DNA of 64,000 nt from positions 62,001-126,000 of the forward strand of contig NZ_QJVJ01000002.1 of the NCBI RefSeq assembly GCF_003217775.1, written 5' to 3'. The stretch comes from Paenibacillus flagellatus. Lineage in GTDB: Bacteria > Bacillota > Bacilli > Paenibacillales > NBRC-103111. The position numbers and the translations under genes are program-made. Below the pieces are notes generated by a model. The model saw only the letters and a program-made list of their open reading frames with translations, had not been told where the DNA came from and made no database searches. Shown here in pieces: positions 27,560 to 36,220 of the stretch (position 1 is its first letter; the number at the start of each line of letters is the position of its first letter).

Positions 27560-29992
27560 ATGAAGTGGGTCGCCAAATGGATATGGGGGCGAATCGGGGA
27601 GCCGTCGAGCAACGTTTATGTCGAGACGAGGAAACGGTTTCGGCTCGAGGCGCCGCCCCGGGGCGCGACCGTTCGCATTTCCGCCAACCAGGAATACGAG
27701 CTGTTCGTGAACGGTGCGAGGCTGGGCAGAGGCCCGGCCCCCGCCGATCCGGCCTGGAAATATTACGACGTGTACGACGCCGCTTCCCTCCTCCGCGAGG
27801 GGGATAATGTCATCGCCGCGGTCGCTTACAATTTCGGGGCGGCCGAGCCGATCGTGACGCAGCAGCGGCGGGGGCCCGGCGGCGTTATCGTCCAGCTCGA
27901 TCTGGACGGAGAGGGCGGGGGGACAACGATCGCGACGGACCGGACCTGGAGGGTGCGCCGCTCGCCCCGATGGGTTCCCGTCGTTTCCCGCCAGCACCGG
28001 TGGGGCGGGTTCAAGGAAATGTATTTGTGCGCCGGGGAGGACGGCTGGGAGACGGCGGGTTACGACGATTCCGCGTGGGAGCGGGCCGTGGAAATCGCGG
28101 AGGCGGAAGCGGCCGGATCGCCGTGGTCGCGTCTCCTGGCGCCGGAAATCGAACCGCTTCAAGCGGAGCGGATCGCGCCGTCCGGCATCGTCCGGATCGA
28201 ATCGAACTACGGGCGGGTCGAGGGGGCGGAACGGTTCGTGGCGGGTTCAGGCGGCGCGGAATCGGGCGCGGCGGCAGCTCCGGAGCCGCCGTCGCCGCCG
28301 TCGACATCGGCGATGACGGTCGATGCGTCCGTGCCGATGTCGCTGCCGGGCGTCGTCTACGATTTCGGCGCGGTCAAGGTCGGTTATCCCGAGCTGGTCG
28401 TCGACGCGCCGGAGGGAGGCGTCGTGCAGCTGTTGTTCGGGGAGTCGCTCGAGCTCGAGCTGCACAACACGTTCGTCCTGAAGCCCGGTACGAATCGGCT
28501 CCGTTCGTTCGGCCGGCGGGCGTTCCGCTATCTCGGTATTCGCGTTCAAGCGACGCCGCGACCGATCACGGTAACCGGCCTGGACGCCGAGTTCGTCCAT
28601 TACCGGTTCCGGGAGCAGGGCGGATTCTCCTGCAGCGATCCTTTGCTGAACCGGATTTGGGAGGTCGGGCGCTATACGGTGCAGGTGAACAGCCAGCACC
28701 ATCTGGAGGACTGCCCGTACCGGGAAGGGGCCCTTTGGGTCGTCGACGCGGTCGTGATGGCCAAGGCGATCTACCACGCGTTCGGCGATACCGCGCTGGC
28801 GCGGAAGTGCATCCTGCAAGGGGCGCGCATTCAAAACGACGACGGCTCGATTCCGGGAACGGGGCCCGAGCGCAACGACCATCTGCTGCCCGATTTTTGC
28901 GCGCATTGGCTGTTTTTCGCCGACGATTACATCGCGTATTCCGGCGACCGCAGCCTGCTGGAGGACGTATGGCCGACGATCCGCAGGCTTCTCGGCTGGT
29001 TCGAACGGCAGGAGGATGGGGACTGCTTGTTCGCTGGCGCGGATCGGAACGGCTGGTGGTGCTTCATCGATTGGGCCGATTATTTGGATAAGCGCGACCG
29101 GGTGACGGCCTTATCCTGCTTCTACTACCGGGCGCTGCGCAAGGCGGCGGCAATGGCGGTGGCGGTTGGCGACGGCGGAAGCGCGGCGGCGTGGGAGGCG
29201 AAGGCGGCCAGGCTGCGGGAGTCGATTCGCCGCAAGCTGCGGAAGCCGGGGGAGCTACTGTTTGCGGATTGCCTGACGGACGACGGCTTGTCCGATCGCG
29301 TATCGATGCAGACGAATTTCGCGGCGATCTGGTCCGGCGTCGCGGACCCGGCCGAGGCGGACGCGATGTGCCGCGAGCTGCTGCGGAGCCGGGAGCTGCC
29401 GCCGATCCGCGGGGCGTTTTTCTACCATATCGTGCTCGAGGCGCTGCTCGAATACGGGTATGCCGAGCCGGCGCTGCTGCTCATCCGGCGGTTCTGGGGC
29501 GGCATGCTGGAGCGCGGCGCGACGACGTGGTGGGAGACGTTCGAGCCGGACCGGCCGGCCTGTACGGTACCGAGTCCGTATCAAGGGCATACGCCCACGT
29601 ATTTGTCCGATCATATTCCGGTCAGCCACTGTCACGGCTGGGGGGCGGGACCGACGTATTGGCTCGCGATCGCCGTCGCCGGCATCGACGTGCGGGAGCT
29701 TGGCGGCGGCGTCGGTGGCGGCGTCGTGCGTCTCGATCCCCGTCCGGTTTCGCTCGAATGGGCGCGGGGGGAAGTGCCGACGTCACGGGGAATCGTGCGG
29801 ACGCGGTGGCGGCGTCTGGATGAGACGACGGCCAAGTTCCGGGCCGAGCTGCCGCCCGGGCTCGGGTGGACGTCGTCCGTGCTGGAGCGGACGGCCGTAA
29901 CCCGTCATGAGGACGGATCGGCGACCGTGGAAGGCTTGTTTCGGCTCGACGGCGGGGGAAGTGCGGAGTCCGGAAAAGCGTTGACGGTATGA
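27560..29992 (+). CDS. GH78-like alpha-L-rhamnosidase family protein
   Basis: The 810-residue protein has the layout of bacterial alpha-L-rhamnosidases: N-terminal beta domains (about 1-350) and an (alpha/alpha)6 barrel. The motif DCPYREGALWVVDA at 384-397 corresponds to the conserved DCPQRE region, and GWWCFIDWADYLDKRDR, ETFEPD and SHCHGWGAGPTYWL follow in the order expected. No signal peptide is present, so it should act on imported oligosaccharides. AAGGAGGG precedes the ATG. Activity on rhamnose is inferred from family resemblance; unsaturated-glucuronyl or other specificities are possible. Confidence 0.8.
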   Translation: MKWVAKWIWGRIGEPSSNVYVETRKRFRLEAPPRGATVRISANQEYELFVNGARLGRGPAPADPAWKYYDVYDAASLLREGDNVIAAVAYNFGAAEPIVTQQRRGPGGVIVQLDLDGEGGGTTIATDRTWRVRRSPRWVPVVSRQHRWGGFKEMYLCAGEDGWETAGYDDSAWERAVEIAEAEAAGSPWSRLLAPEIEPLQAERIAPSGIVRIESNYGRVEGAERFVAGSGGAESGAAAAPEPPSPPSTSAMTVDASVPMSLPGVVYDFGAVKVGYPELVVDAPEGGVVQLLFGESLELELHNTFVLKPGTNRLRSFGRRAFRYLGIRVQATPRPITVTGLDAEFVHYRFREQGGFSCSDPLLNRIWEVGRYTVQVNSQHHLEDCPYREGALWVVDAVVMAKAIYHAFGDTALARKCILQGARIQNDDGSIPGTGPERNDHLLPDFCAHWLFFADDYIAYSGDRSLLEDVWPTIRRLLGWFERQEDGDCLFAGADRNGWWCFIDWADYLDKRDRVTALSCFYYRALRKAAAMAVAVGDGGSAAAWEAKAARLRESIRRKLRKPGELLFADCLTDDGLSDRVSMQTNFAAIWSGVADPAEADAMCRELLRSRELPPIRGAFFYHIVLEALLEYGYAEPALLLIRRFWGGMLERGATTWWETFEPDRPACTVPSPYQGHTPTYLSDHIPVSHCHGWGAGPTYWLAIAVAGIDVRELGGGVGGGVVRLDPRPVSLEWARGEVPTSRGIVRTRWRRLDETTAKFRAELPPGLGWTSSVLERTAVTRHEDGSATVEGLFRLDGGGSAESGKALTV

Positions 29993-30017
29993 GCGCGGAT
30001 TAGGGCGGAGGGCTTGC

Positions 30018-30833
30018 ATGAAGAAGCTGGAGGGCAAGGTGGCGCTCGTCACGGGAGGGGGACGCGGCATCGGGCGAGGCATCGCCGAACGGCTGGCGGC
30101 TGCGGGCGCTTTCGTGGTCGTCAACGATATCGTGTTTGGCGAGGATGCAGGCGCGGAGGTGGAGGCGGGTGCGGGCGCGGACGGGAGCGGAGGCGGGACG
30201 GCGGAGAGAGCGGCGGACGGCGGGGGACGGCTGCGTCCGTACCGGGCGGATATTTCGGTCAAGCGGGAAGCGGACGCCATGATCGAATCGATCCGCAAGG
30301 AACGGGGGCGGCTCGATATTGTCGTAAACAATGCGGCGATTTGCCCGTTTCGCGATTTTTTCGATATCGACGAACGGACGTGGAGCCGAACGGTGCAGGT
30401 CAATTTGAGCGGCGCGTTCTTTTGCTCGCAAGCGGCCGCCCGCGTCATGAGGGAAGGCGGCGGGGGCGCCATCGTCCAGATCGGCACGGTCACGTCGCTG
30501 AGGGGCGGGGCGCAGCAGGTTCACTACGCCGCCAGCAAGGCCGGGCTGAACGGTCTGACCGTGTCGATGGCGAACGCGCTGGCCCCGTACGGCATTCGCG
30601 TCAACGCGATTTTGTGCGGCGGGGTGCCGACCGAGATGAACAAGGAGCAGCGCGCGGCATTTTCGGCCGGGCGCGGCAAGCGGGGAGCGGACGCGGTTGT
30701 CGGGGCTGCGGCTCTGCGGCGGTCCGGCACGCCGGCGGACGTGGGCAAGGCGGTATTGTTTTTGGTTTCCGACGACAGTGAATGGGTCACCGGCGCCCTG
30801 TACGCGGTCGACGGGGGCGAAATGGCGAGATGA
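30018..30833 (+). CDS. Short-chain dehydrogenase/reductase
   Basis: The 271-residue protein has the cofactor motif TGGGRGIG (12-19), NNAA, and the active site YAASK. The usual catalytic Ser, 13 residues before the Tyr, is Thr here (GTVTS). A low-complexity Gly/Ala/Glu-rich insert (about 45-68) lies after the second strand. In context it probably oxidises the released sugar; SDR-type L-rhamnose dehydrogenases exist, but this sequence does not prove that substrate. GGAGGG lies upstream of the ATG. Confidence 0.85.
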   Translation: MKKLEGKVALVTGGGRGIGRGIAERLAAAGAFVVVNDIVFGEDAGAEVEAGAGADGSGGGTAERAADGGGRLRPYRADISVKREADAMIESIRKERGRLDIVVNNAAICPFRDFFDIDERTWSRTVQVNLSGAFFCSQAAARVMREGGGGAIVQIGTVTSLRGGAQQVHYAASKAGLNGLTVSMANALAPYGIRVNAILCGGVPTEMNKEQRAAFSAGRGKRGADAVVGAAALRRSGTPADVGKAVLFLVSDDSEWVTGALYAVDGGEMAR

Positions 30834-30889
30834 CGTCGCCAAGCGGGAAAGGGTTGCTTCAACATTTTGACGGGTAGGGGTGGATACCA

Positions 30890-31900
30890 ATGGAACGATT
30901 GATCGCGATCGACAACGTATGCGCTTGGCCGAATTTGACGATGATGCCGGACGGCTCGATAGCCGCCGTCGTCTTCAACAAGCCGTATCACGGCTTCGGG
31001 GAGGGCCACCCGGAATGCTGGATCAGCCGGGACGGCGGATACGGATGGGAGCGGGCCGGCGCGCCGGTGCGGAACGATCCGGGCTGCAACCGGATGAACG
31101 TGGCCGCAGGACTTGCGGGCGACGGGGCGCTGACGGTCATCAGCTCGGGCTGGCGGCTGAAACAGGTGCCGGGGGAGGAGCGCCCGACGTTCGACCAGGT
31201 GCTCGACCCCGTCGTCTGCCGGTCGTCCGACGGCGGCGCGAGCTGGCAGGTCGGCGGGACGGTGGAGAAGCCGGAGGGGGCGACCGGCATCGTGCCGTTC
31301 GGCGATATCGTCCGTCTGGAGGACGGCGTTTTCGGCGTCAGCATGTATACGTGCGGCGAGAAGGGCGTCACCGGCGAGTCGAAGTTTTCGAGCTATTTCC
31401 TGCGCAGCTACGATGGGGGCCGGTCCTGGGTGGAGCCCGTGCCGATCGGCGAGCTGTCGAGCGAGGCGCCCAACAATAACGAGACGACCGTCCTGTCGAT
31501 CGACGGACGCCGGCTGCTGGCGGCCGCGCGCACGACCGGCGACCTGCACGTCGAGCTGTACGCGTCCGACGACGGCGGGAGGTCATGGACCGGCAAAGGC
31601 CCGGTCACGCTGCCGCTGCAGCATCCAGCCAACTTTCTGCGGCTGCGGGACGGCCGCATTTTGCTGTCGTTCGGCATCCGGTGCCGGGGCTATTTCGGCG
31701 TAGGAGCGCGCATCAGCAAGGACGACGGGGAGAGCTGGGGCGCCCCGATTTTCCTGGTCGACTACGAGGCGGTCGCCGACGGCGGCTACCCGTCCAGCGT
31801 CGAATTGGACGACGGGACGATCGTCACCGCGTACTATTCGCACAAGGTGCCGCACCATCACCGGTATCACATGGGCGTCGTCCGCTGGAAGGCGGATTGA
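30890..31900 (+). CDS. BNR/Asp-box beta-propeller protein (sialidase superfamily)
   Basis: The 336-residue protein contains five Asp-box motifs: SRDGGYGW, SSDGGASW, SYDGGRSW, SDDGGRSW and SKDDGESW, spaced as in six-bladed propellers. It has no signal peptide, so it is probably cytoplasmic. The FRIP motif of true sialidases is absent, so another glycosidase or lyase role is as likely. It closes the operon and is followed by an intrinsic terminator at 31927-31953. Confidence 0.8.
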   Translation: MERLIAIDNVCAWPNLTMMPDGSIAAVVFNKPYHGFGEGHPECWISRDGGYGWERAGAPVRNDPGCNRMNVAAGLAGDGALTVISSGWRLKQVPGEERPTFDQVLDPVVCRSSDGGASWQVGGTVEKPEGATGIVPFGDIVRLEDGVFGVSMYTCGEKGVTGESKFSSYFLRSYDGGRSWVEPVPIGELSSEAPNNNETTVLSIDGRRLLAAARTTGDLHVELYASDDGGRSWTGKGPVTLPLQHPANFLRLRDGRILLSFGIRCRGYFGVGARISKDDGESWGAPIFLVDYEAVADGGYPSSVELDDGTIVTAYYSHKVPHHHRYHMGVVRWKAD

Positions 31901-31926
31901 CGGAGGCGGGCAAGATTCGCATAAGG

Positions 31927-31953
31927 AAGGCGGGCCGATTCGGCTCGCCTTTT
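31927..31953 (+). terminator. Intrinsic terminator of the carbohydrate operon
   Basis: GGCGGGCC pairs with GGCTCGCC (one G-T wobble) around a five-base loop, followed by TTTT. Confidence 0.8.
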
Positions 31954-31994
31954 CGTTTGTGGGGTTAGTCGGTGGGATAAGGGAATTTCCAATT

Positions 31995-32056
31995 GTAAGA
32001 CGTATCGGTGCGAATAAAGGGAAGGGGGATGTAAGACGTTTCGGTGCGATGAAAGA
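31995..32056. repeat. Two copies of a 36-bp imperfect direct repeat
   Basis: GTAAGACGT-TCGGTGCGA occurs at 31995 and 32031, with similar flanks. No gene is supported here. Confidence 0.6.
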
Positions 32057-32085
32057 AACAGCGGGTCGTGAGCTTGTCAAGCTGG

Positions 32086-32107
32086 CGGGCTAGTTGGCCC
32101 GTTTTTT
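32086..32107 (+). terminator. Terminator-like hairpin
   Basis: CGGGC and GCCCG flank a six-base loop and are followed by six T. No gene or transcript is evident just upstream, other than the 36-bp repeat. Confidence 0.5.
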
Positions 32108-32220
32108 CGATGCTGCCGTAATCGTCGACGGTCTCTCCGGCAAACAAATTCATTCTCGTCTACTGAGTCACATGTTCGCGGGAGAAGGAGGGGGCGTCTG
32201 TTGGCCGCCGTCCGGCTAGC

Positions 32221-32407
32221 TTAGCTGGAAAACCTCATGCTAATCTGCGCGTTCCAACAAATGGAGGGGTATTTGCTGGAAAAGCTCCCGCTAATTTGTC
32301 CTAATGCGAGCTGATGCAACTAAAGACATCAAATCAGCCGGAGGATTTCCGCCTAAATGAATCGCCGAAGGGGATATTCGCGAAATACCGGGAGGTTTTC
32401 CGGCTAC
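32221..32407. repeat. Phased dyad element, locus D (TTAGC family, four boxes)
   Basis: Four ungapped 23-nt boxes are centred at 32232, 32283, 32345 and 32396, giving spacings of 51, 62 and 51 bp. Their consensus is TTAGCNGGA-N5-TCCNGCTAA, itself a dyad. The spacing and the GGA-N5-TCC core match loci A, B and C although the flanks differ. Confidence 0.75.
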
Positions 32408-32596
32408 GTGCGGGACGTTCGCTCCTACGTCAATCGTGCTCCCCATGTGATCGTTTATCCGGTCCGCCTCGTTCAGCAGTTTTCCATATGGAAAAAAAGT
32501 ACAATTTTTGCTTCAAGCTATTTACAGCTTTTGGGGCGATGGTTATACTTTTATTATATAATGATACATCGTAACATAATAAGAGACAAAGTGGTC

Positions 32597-32767
32597 GGAA
32601 GTGCTGACGAACTTCCATTTTCACTCTAAGAGACGCGATCGTTGGAAGTTGTAGCGGACTTCCATTTTCACTCTAAGAGACACGATCGTTGGAAGCGCTG
32701 ACGAACTTCCATTTTCACTCTAAGAGACACGATCGTTGGAAGTGCTGACGAATTTCCGTTTTCACTC
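32597..32767 (+). repeat. 47-bp tandem hairpin repeat, about 3.6 copies
   Basis: Copies start at 32597, 32644, 32691 and 32738. Each begins with GGAAG-N10-CTTCC (TTTCC in the last), a short hairpin, followed by ATTTTCACTCTAAGAGAC. The array ends about 125 bases before the next lipoprotein gene. Confidence 0.93.
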
Positions 32768-32893
32768 GCAGTTATCGGCTGGAACCGAAGATTGATTTGT
32801 AAGCCCTTCCAAACCGGCTGCGCCTGCTTTTGCGATAGTTGCGGGGTACGTTCCCGTTTCTATATCCGATTACACGACAAGGGGGAAATCAGT

Positions 32894-34264
32894 TTGAAGA
32901 GAGCGCGCAAATGGTTCGCAGCGGTAGCCGTTCCGCTGCTGCTGGCGGCGACGGCATGCTCGCAAGGCGGCGAGTCCGGATCGGGGCCGGCGCAGGGGGG
33001 CGGCTCCGGCGAGAAGCCGGTAACGATCAGCTATTGGGTCGATTCGCGGTTTCAGCTGATCAAGGGAATGGAGGACAAGACGCCCAACTTCGGCGACTAC
33101 GAGACGCTGCAGGCGAAGAAGTTCATGGAGCTTCACCCGCACGTCAAGATCGAGGTGCAGGCGCTCACTTGGGACGACATTCCGAAGAAGGTGCCGGCCG
33201 CAATCGTAGGCGGGACGCCGCCCGACATTTTGCGAGATTACCTCGGGAGAACGGCGCAATATGCGCATCAGGGCGTTCTCGAGCCTTTGGAGACGCTTCT
33301 TCCGAAGGAGGAGCTGGACGACTACATCCAGGACTACTTGAACATGTATACGATCGGCGGCCATCTCCACGCGCTGCCCGCTTACGCCTGGTCCGCCGGG
33401 ATGGTGGTGAACAAGGCGCTCTGGAAGGAAAAGGGTAAGGAGGCGCTGCTGCCGAAGGCGGACAATCCGTACTGGACGATCGAGCAGTTCGACGCCGCGA
33501 TCCGGGCGGTTGCGGACAAAGGGAAGGTGTTCCCGCTAGGTGTGCAAATCGCGGTTCCGCAAGGGGACCAGATGATCATGAACTGGTTCTGGGGATTCGG
33601 TGCGAAGTTTTTCAAAAACGGCGATTACAGCAAAGTCGCGCTGAACAGTCCGGAGGGCGTCAAGGCGCTCGAGCACCTGGTCAAGCTGAACGACGACGGG
33701 CTGCTGCAGCCGAGCGCGGTTACGGCCAAAGCCGGCGACCTCGACACGTTGATGTGGCAAGGGCAGCTCGGCGCCTATAGCGACACGCTGGCCGTCTGGT
33801 CGAGGCTGTCCGCCGCCAAACAGCAGGGCAAGACGAAGGGCGATCACGAGCTGGTCATGGTTCACCAGCCGAACGCGGACGGCGTGAAAAACGGGCTTCC
33901 CGTCGGTCCGACCGGCTTCGCGGTGTTCAAGCAGAAGGACGAGCACAAGCGCAAATGGGTCATCGAGTTTTTGAAGTTTCTGAACAATACCGAGCACCAG
34001 CAAGCGTATGCGGTCAATGCCGGCCAGTTCCCGGTCAAGAAATCGGCCGGCGTGCCGATGAAGGACGATCCGAACTACGCGGTGCTGCAAAAAATCATAC
34101 AGGAGCGCGGGCTGGAGGATATGGGCCTGACGATTCCGAAATACGCCGAAATCCGCGTCCTGCTTCAGCCCGAAGTACAGGCGGCGCTATTGAAGCAGAA
34201 GACGCCAGCGCAAGCTTTGGCCGACTACGAGAAAGCGGCGAACAAAATATTGTCCGGGAAATAG
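32894..34264 (+). CDS. Sugar-binding lipoprotein of a CUT1 ABC transporter
   Basis: The 456-residue protein has a basic signal peptide and a lipobox-like AATAC, then a Gly/Ser-rich linker and a solute-binding domain (YWVDSRFQLIKGMEDKTPNF and NSPEGVKALEHLVKLNDDGLL). I place the start at a TTG with AAGGGGGAAA upstream. A longer frame from 32792 would add a Cys-rich stretch with no ribosome site. It is the first gene of a transporter-enzyme operon running to about 39319. A strong hairpin follows it, which may keep its mRNA more abundant than the permease mRNA. Confidence 0.88.
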   Translation: MKRARKWFAAVAVPLLLAATACSQGGESGSGPAQGGGSGEKPVTISYWVDSRFQLIKGMEDKTPNFGDYETLQAKKFMELHPHVKIEVQALTWDDIPKKVPAAIVGGTPPDILRDYLGRTAQYAHQGVLEPLETLLPKEELDDYIQDYLNMYTIGGHLHALPAYAWSAGMVVNKALWKEKGKEALLPKADNPYWTIEQFDAAIRAVADKGKVFPLGVQIAVPQGDQMIMNWFWGFGAKFFKNGDYSKVALNSPEGVKALEHLVKLNDDGLLQPSAVTAKAGDLDTLMWQGQLGAYSDTLAVWSRLSAAKQQGKTKGDHELVMVHQPNADGVKNGLPVGPTGFAVFKQKDEHKRKWVIEFLKFLNNTEHQQAYAVNAGQFPVKKSAGVPMKDDPNYAVLQKIIQERGLEDMGLTIPKYAEIRVLLQPEVQAALLKQKTPAQALADYEKAANKILSGK

Positions 34265-34282
34265 TCGGCACAGACGGACGCG

Positions 34283-34308
34283 GAGGGTGCTCCGCTCGGG
34301 GCACCCTC
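34283..34308 (+). terminator. Intercistronic hairpin after the binding-protein gene
   Basis: GAGGGTGC and GCACCCTC form an 8-bp stem, extended by outer GGAC/GTCC pairing, with no T-run. It is better read as an mRNA-stabilising or partial-termination element than a full terminator. Confidence 0.5.
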
Positions 34309-34382
34309 TCGTCCGCGCCGGGCGATATCCGCGCAAACCGTTTTATCGAGCGGCCGGCGGCCGCAAGGGGAGAGATGCAGGC

Positions 34383-35261
34383 GTGAACTTGGCAAGACGG
34401 ATGATCCGGGCGAGATGGGCTTATTGGTTTCTGCTGCCGGCTTACTTCTTTTTTATCGTGTTTACGTTGTTTCCAATCGTGCAAGGAATCGGATACAGCT
34501 TCTACGACGTGAAGCTGACCGGCAAGGAATTCGTCGGGCTCGAGCATTACGTCAAGCTGTTCCGCGACGAGACGTTTTGGAAGGCGTTGACGAATACGGT
34601 CATGATCGTCGTCGGCGTCGTCCCGGTCGTGCTGGTCGTATCGATCATGGTCGCCGTCGTCGTATTCCCGCTGAACAAAGCGCTGCAGTCGGTATTTCGC
34701 GTATCGTTCTACTTGCCGGTCGTGGCGAGCGGCGTCGTGCTTTCCATGGTTTGGCTGTGGATCTACAATCCGACGTTCGGCCTGCTGAACTACGTCATCG
34801 GGCTGTTCGGCTTCGAGCCGGTCGCCTGGCTCGGCACGCCCGGACGGGCGATCGTCTCGATCATGATCGTCGTCGTCACGCTCGTGCTGGGCCAGCCGAT
34901 CATCCTGTTTTTGGCCGCGCTCGGCGGCATTCCCGAAGACTTGTACGAGGCGGCGATGATCGACGGCGCGGGAGGCCGGCAACGGTTTTTCCGGATTACG
35001 CTGCCTTTGCTGAAGCCGACGACGCTATTCGTGGCGGTCACCCAGACGATGGCGGTATTTCAGGTGTTCGTCGTCATCCTCCTGCTGACGAACGGCGGAC
35101 CCAACAACGCGACCCAGACGATCGTATACCGCATTTATCAGACCGCGTTCGATTTTTTCAACTTCGGCTACGCCTCCGCGCTTGCCGTCGTCATGCTGAT
35201 CATCGTCAGCGCGATTACCTGGATCAAGTTCCGGCTGCTCGGGCAGGATACCGATTTTTGA
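34383..35261 (+). CDS. CUT1 ABC transporter permease (MalF-like), second system
   Basis: The 292-residue permease starts at GTG with GGGGAGAG upstream. Six membrane segments and the EAA loop PEDLYEAAMIDGAGGRQRF identify it, as does the later LLLTNGGPNNATQTI, the Gly-rich loop of sugar permeases. It lies between the binding protein and the partner permease of the same operon. Confidence 0.93.
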   Translation: MNLARRMIRARWAYWFLLPAYFFFIVFTLFPIVQGIGYSFYDVKLTGKEFVGLEHYVKLFRDETFWKALTNTVMIVVGVVPVVLVVSIMVAVVVFPLNKALQSVFRVSFYLPVVASGVVLSMVWLWIYNPTFGLLNYVIGLFGFEPVAWLGTPGRAIVSIMIVVVTLVLGQPIILFLAALGGIPEDLYEAAMIDGAGGRQRFFRITLPLLKPTTLFVAVTQTMAVFQVFVVILLLTNGGPNNATQTIVYRIYQTAFDFFNFGYASALAVVMLIIVSAITWIKFRLLGQDTDF

Positions 35262-35351
35262 TCGCACGCGACGACGTTTATCTTATCGTTTCGCGTTACG
35301 GCTTCGTACGGCAAGCCGTTGATACCGCCGCTACGGGAAAGGAGCGCAACC

Positions 35352-36197
35352 ATGGATGTCCGCAAATTAAGCGGCGCGGAAAAAGGATGGCGAACGTTGG
35401 GGGTTGCCATTGTGACGGTACTGGCTCTCGTCTCCGTCATGCCGCTTTATTGGATGGCGACGGGCTCGTTCAAAGTATTGACCGATACGATGAAAGTGCC
35501 GCCGGAATGGTTTCCCGTTTCCCCCACGCTCGCCAACTACAAGCAGCTGTTCGTTCACAACCCGACCTGGAGATGGCTGTTCAACAGCGTATTCGTATCC
35601 GGCTGCGCCGCGATCGGAGCGATCGTGACGAGCACGATGGCCGGGTACGCGTTCGGGAAAAAGGAATTTCCGGGCAAAAAGCCGCTGTTCTGGCTCATGC
35701 TCGTCGCGATGATGCTGCCGCATCAAGTCATGCTCATCCCGCTGTACCTGCTGATCGCCAAATTGAAGTGGGTGAATACGTATTCGGGTTTGATCGTCCC
35801 GTTCTTCGCCTATCCGTTCGGCGTCTTCCTCGTGAAGCAGTACATGCAGTCGGTACCGGGCGAGCTGCTGGAGGCGGCAAAAATCGACGGAGCGGGGGAA
35901 ATCCGCACGTTCGCGCGCATCGTGCTGCCGATCACGAAGCCGGCGGTCGGCGCCCTCGGCATCTTCGCCTTCGTCGCGGTATGGAACGAATATATGTGGC
36001 AGCTCGTCGTCACGAACCAAAAGGAGATGTTCACGCTCCCGCTCGCCGTCTCGAAGCTGGCCTACGGCTCGGAAAGCATCAACCTCGGACTGGCGATGGC
36101 CGGGGCGACCGTCGCCTTCGTGCCGATGCTGCTTTTCTTTATCGCGTTCCAGCGGTTTTTTGTAAAAGGCATTACGGTCGGAGCGGTGAAGGGGTAA
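35352..36197 (+). CDS. CUT1 ABC transporter permease (MalG-like), second system
   Basis: The 281-residue permease has the EAA loop VPGELLEAAKIDGAGEIRTF and the typical end FFVKGITVGAVKG. The ATG at 35352 has AAAGGAG upstream; an 11-codon extension is possible but unsupported. No ATPase gene is present in this operon, so it probably borrows a shared MsmX-type ATPase, perhaps the one at 12417. Confidence 0.93.
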   Translation: MDVRKLSGAEKGWRTLGVAIVTVLALVSVMPLYWMATGSFKVLTDTMKVPPEWFPVSPTLANYKQLFVHNPTWRWLFNSVFVSGCAAIGAIVTSTMAGYAFGKKEFPGKKPLFWLMLVAMMLPHQVMLIPLYLLIAKLKWVNTYSGLIVPFFAYPFGVFLVKQYMQSVPGELLEAAKIDGAGEIRTFARIVLPITKPAVGALGIFAFVAVWNEYMWQLVVTNQKEMFTLPLAVSKLAYGSESINLGLAMAGATVAFVPMLLFFIAFQRFFVKGITVGAVKG

Positions 36198-36220
36198 CGC
36201 TTCGACAAGGAGGGATCGGC

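Noticed and set aside
31965-32153. 62-residue minus-strand frame with RTETSY/RTDTSY
   Set aside because: It is explained by the 36-bp direct repeat and has no clear ribosome site.
32597-32767. CRISPR-like appearance of the 47-bp repeats
   Set aside because: The copies are directly contiguous without spacers and no cas genes are nearby.
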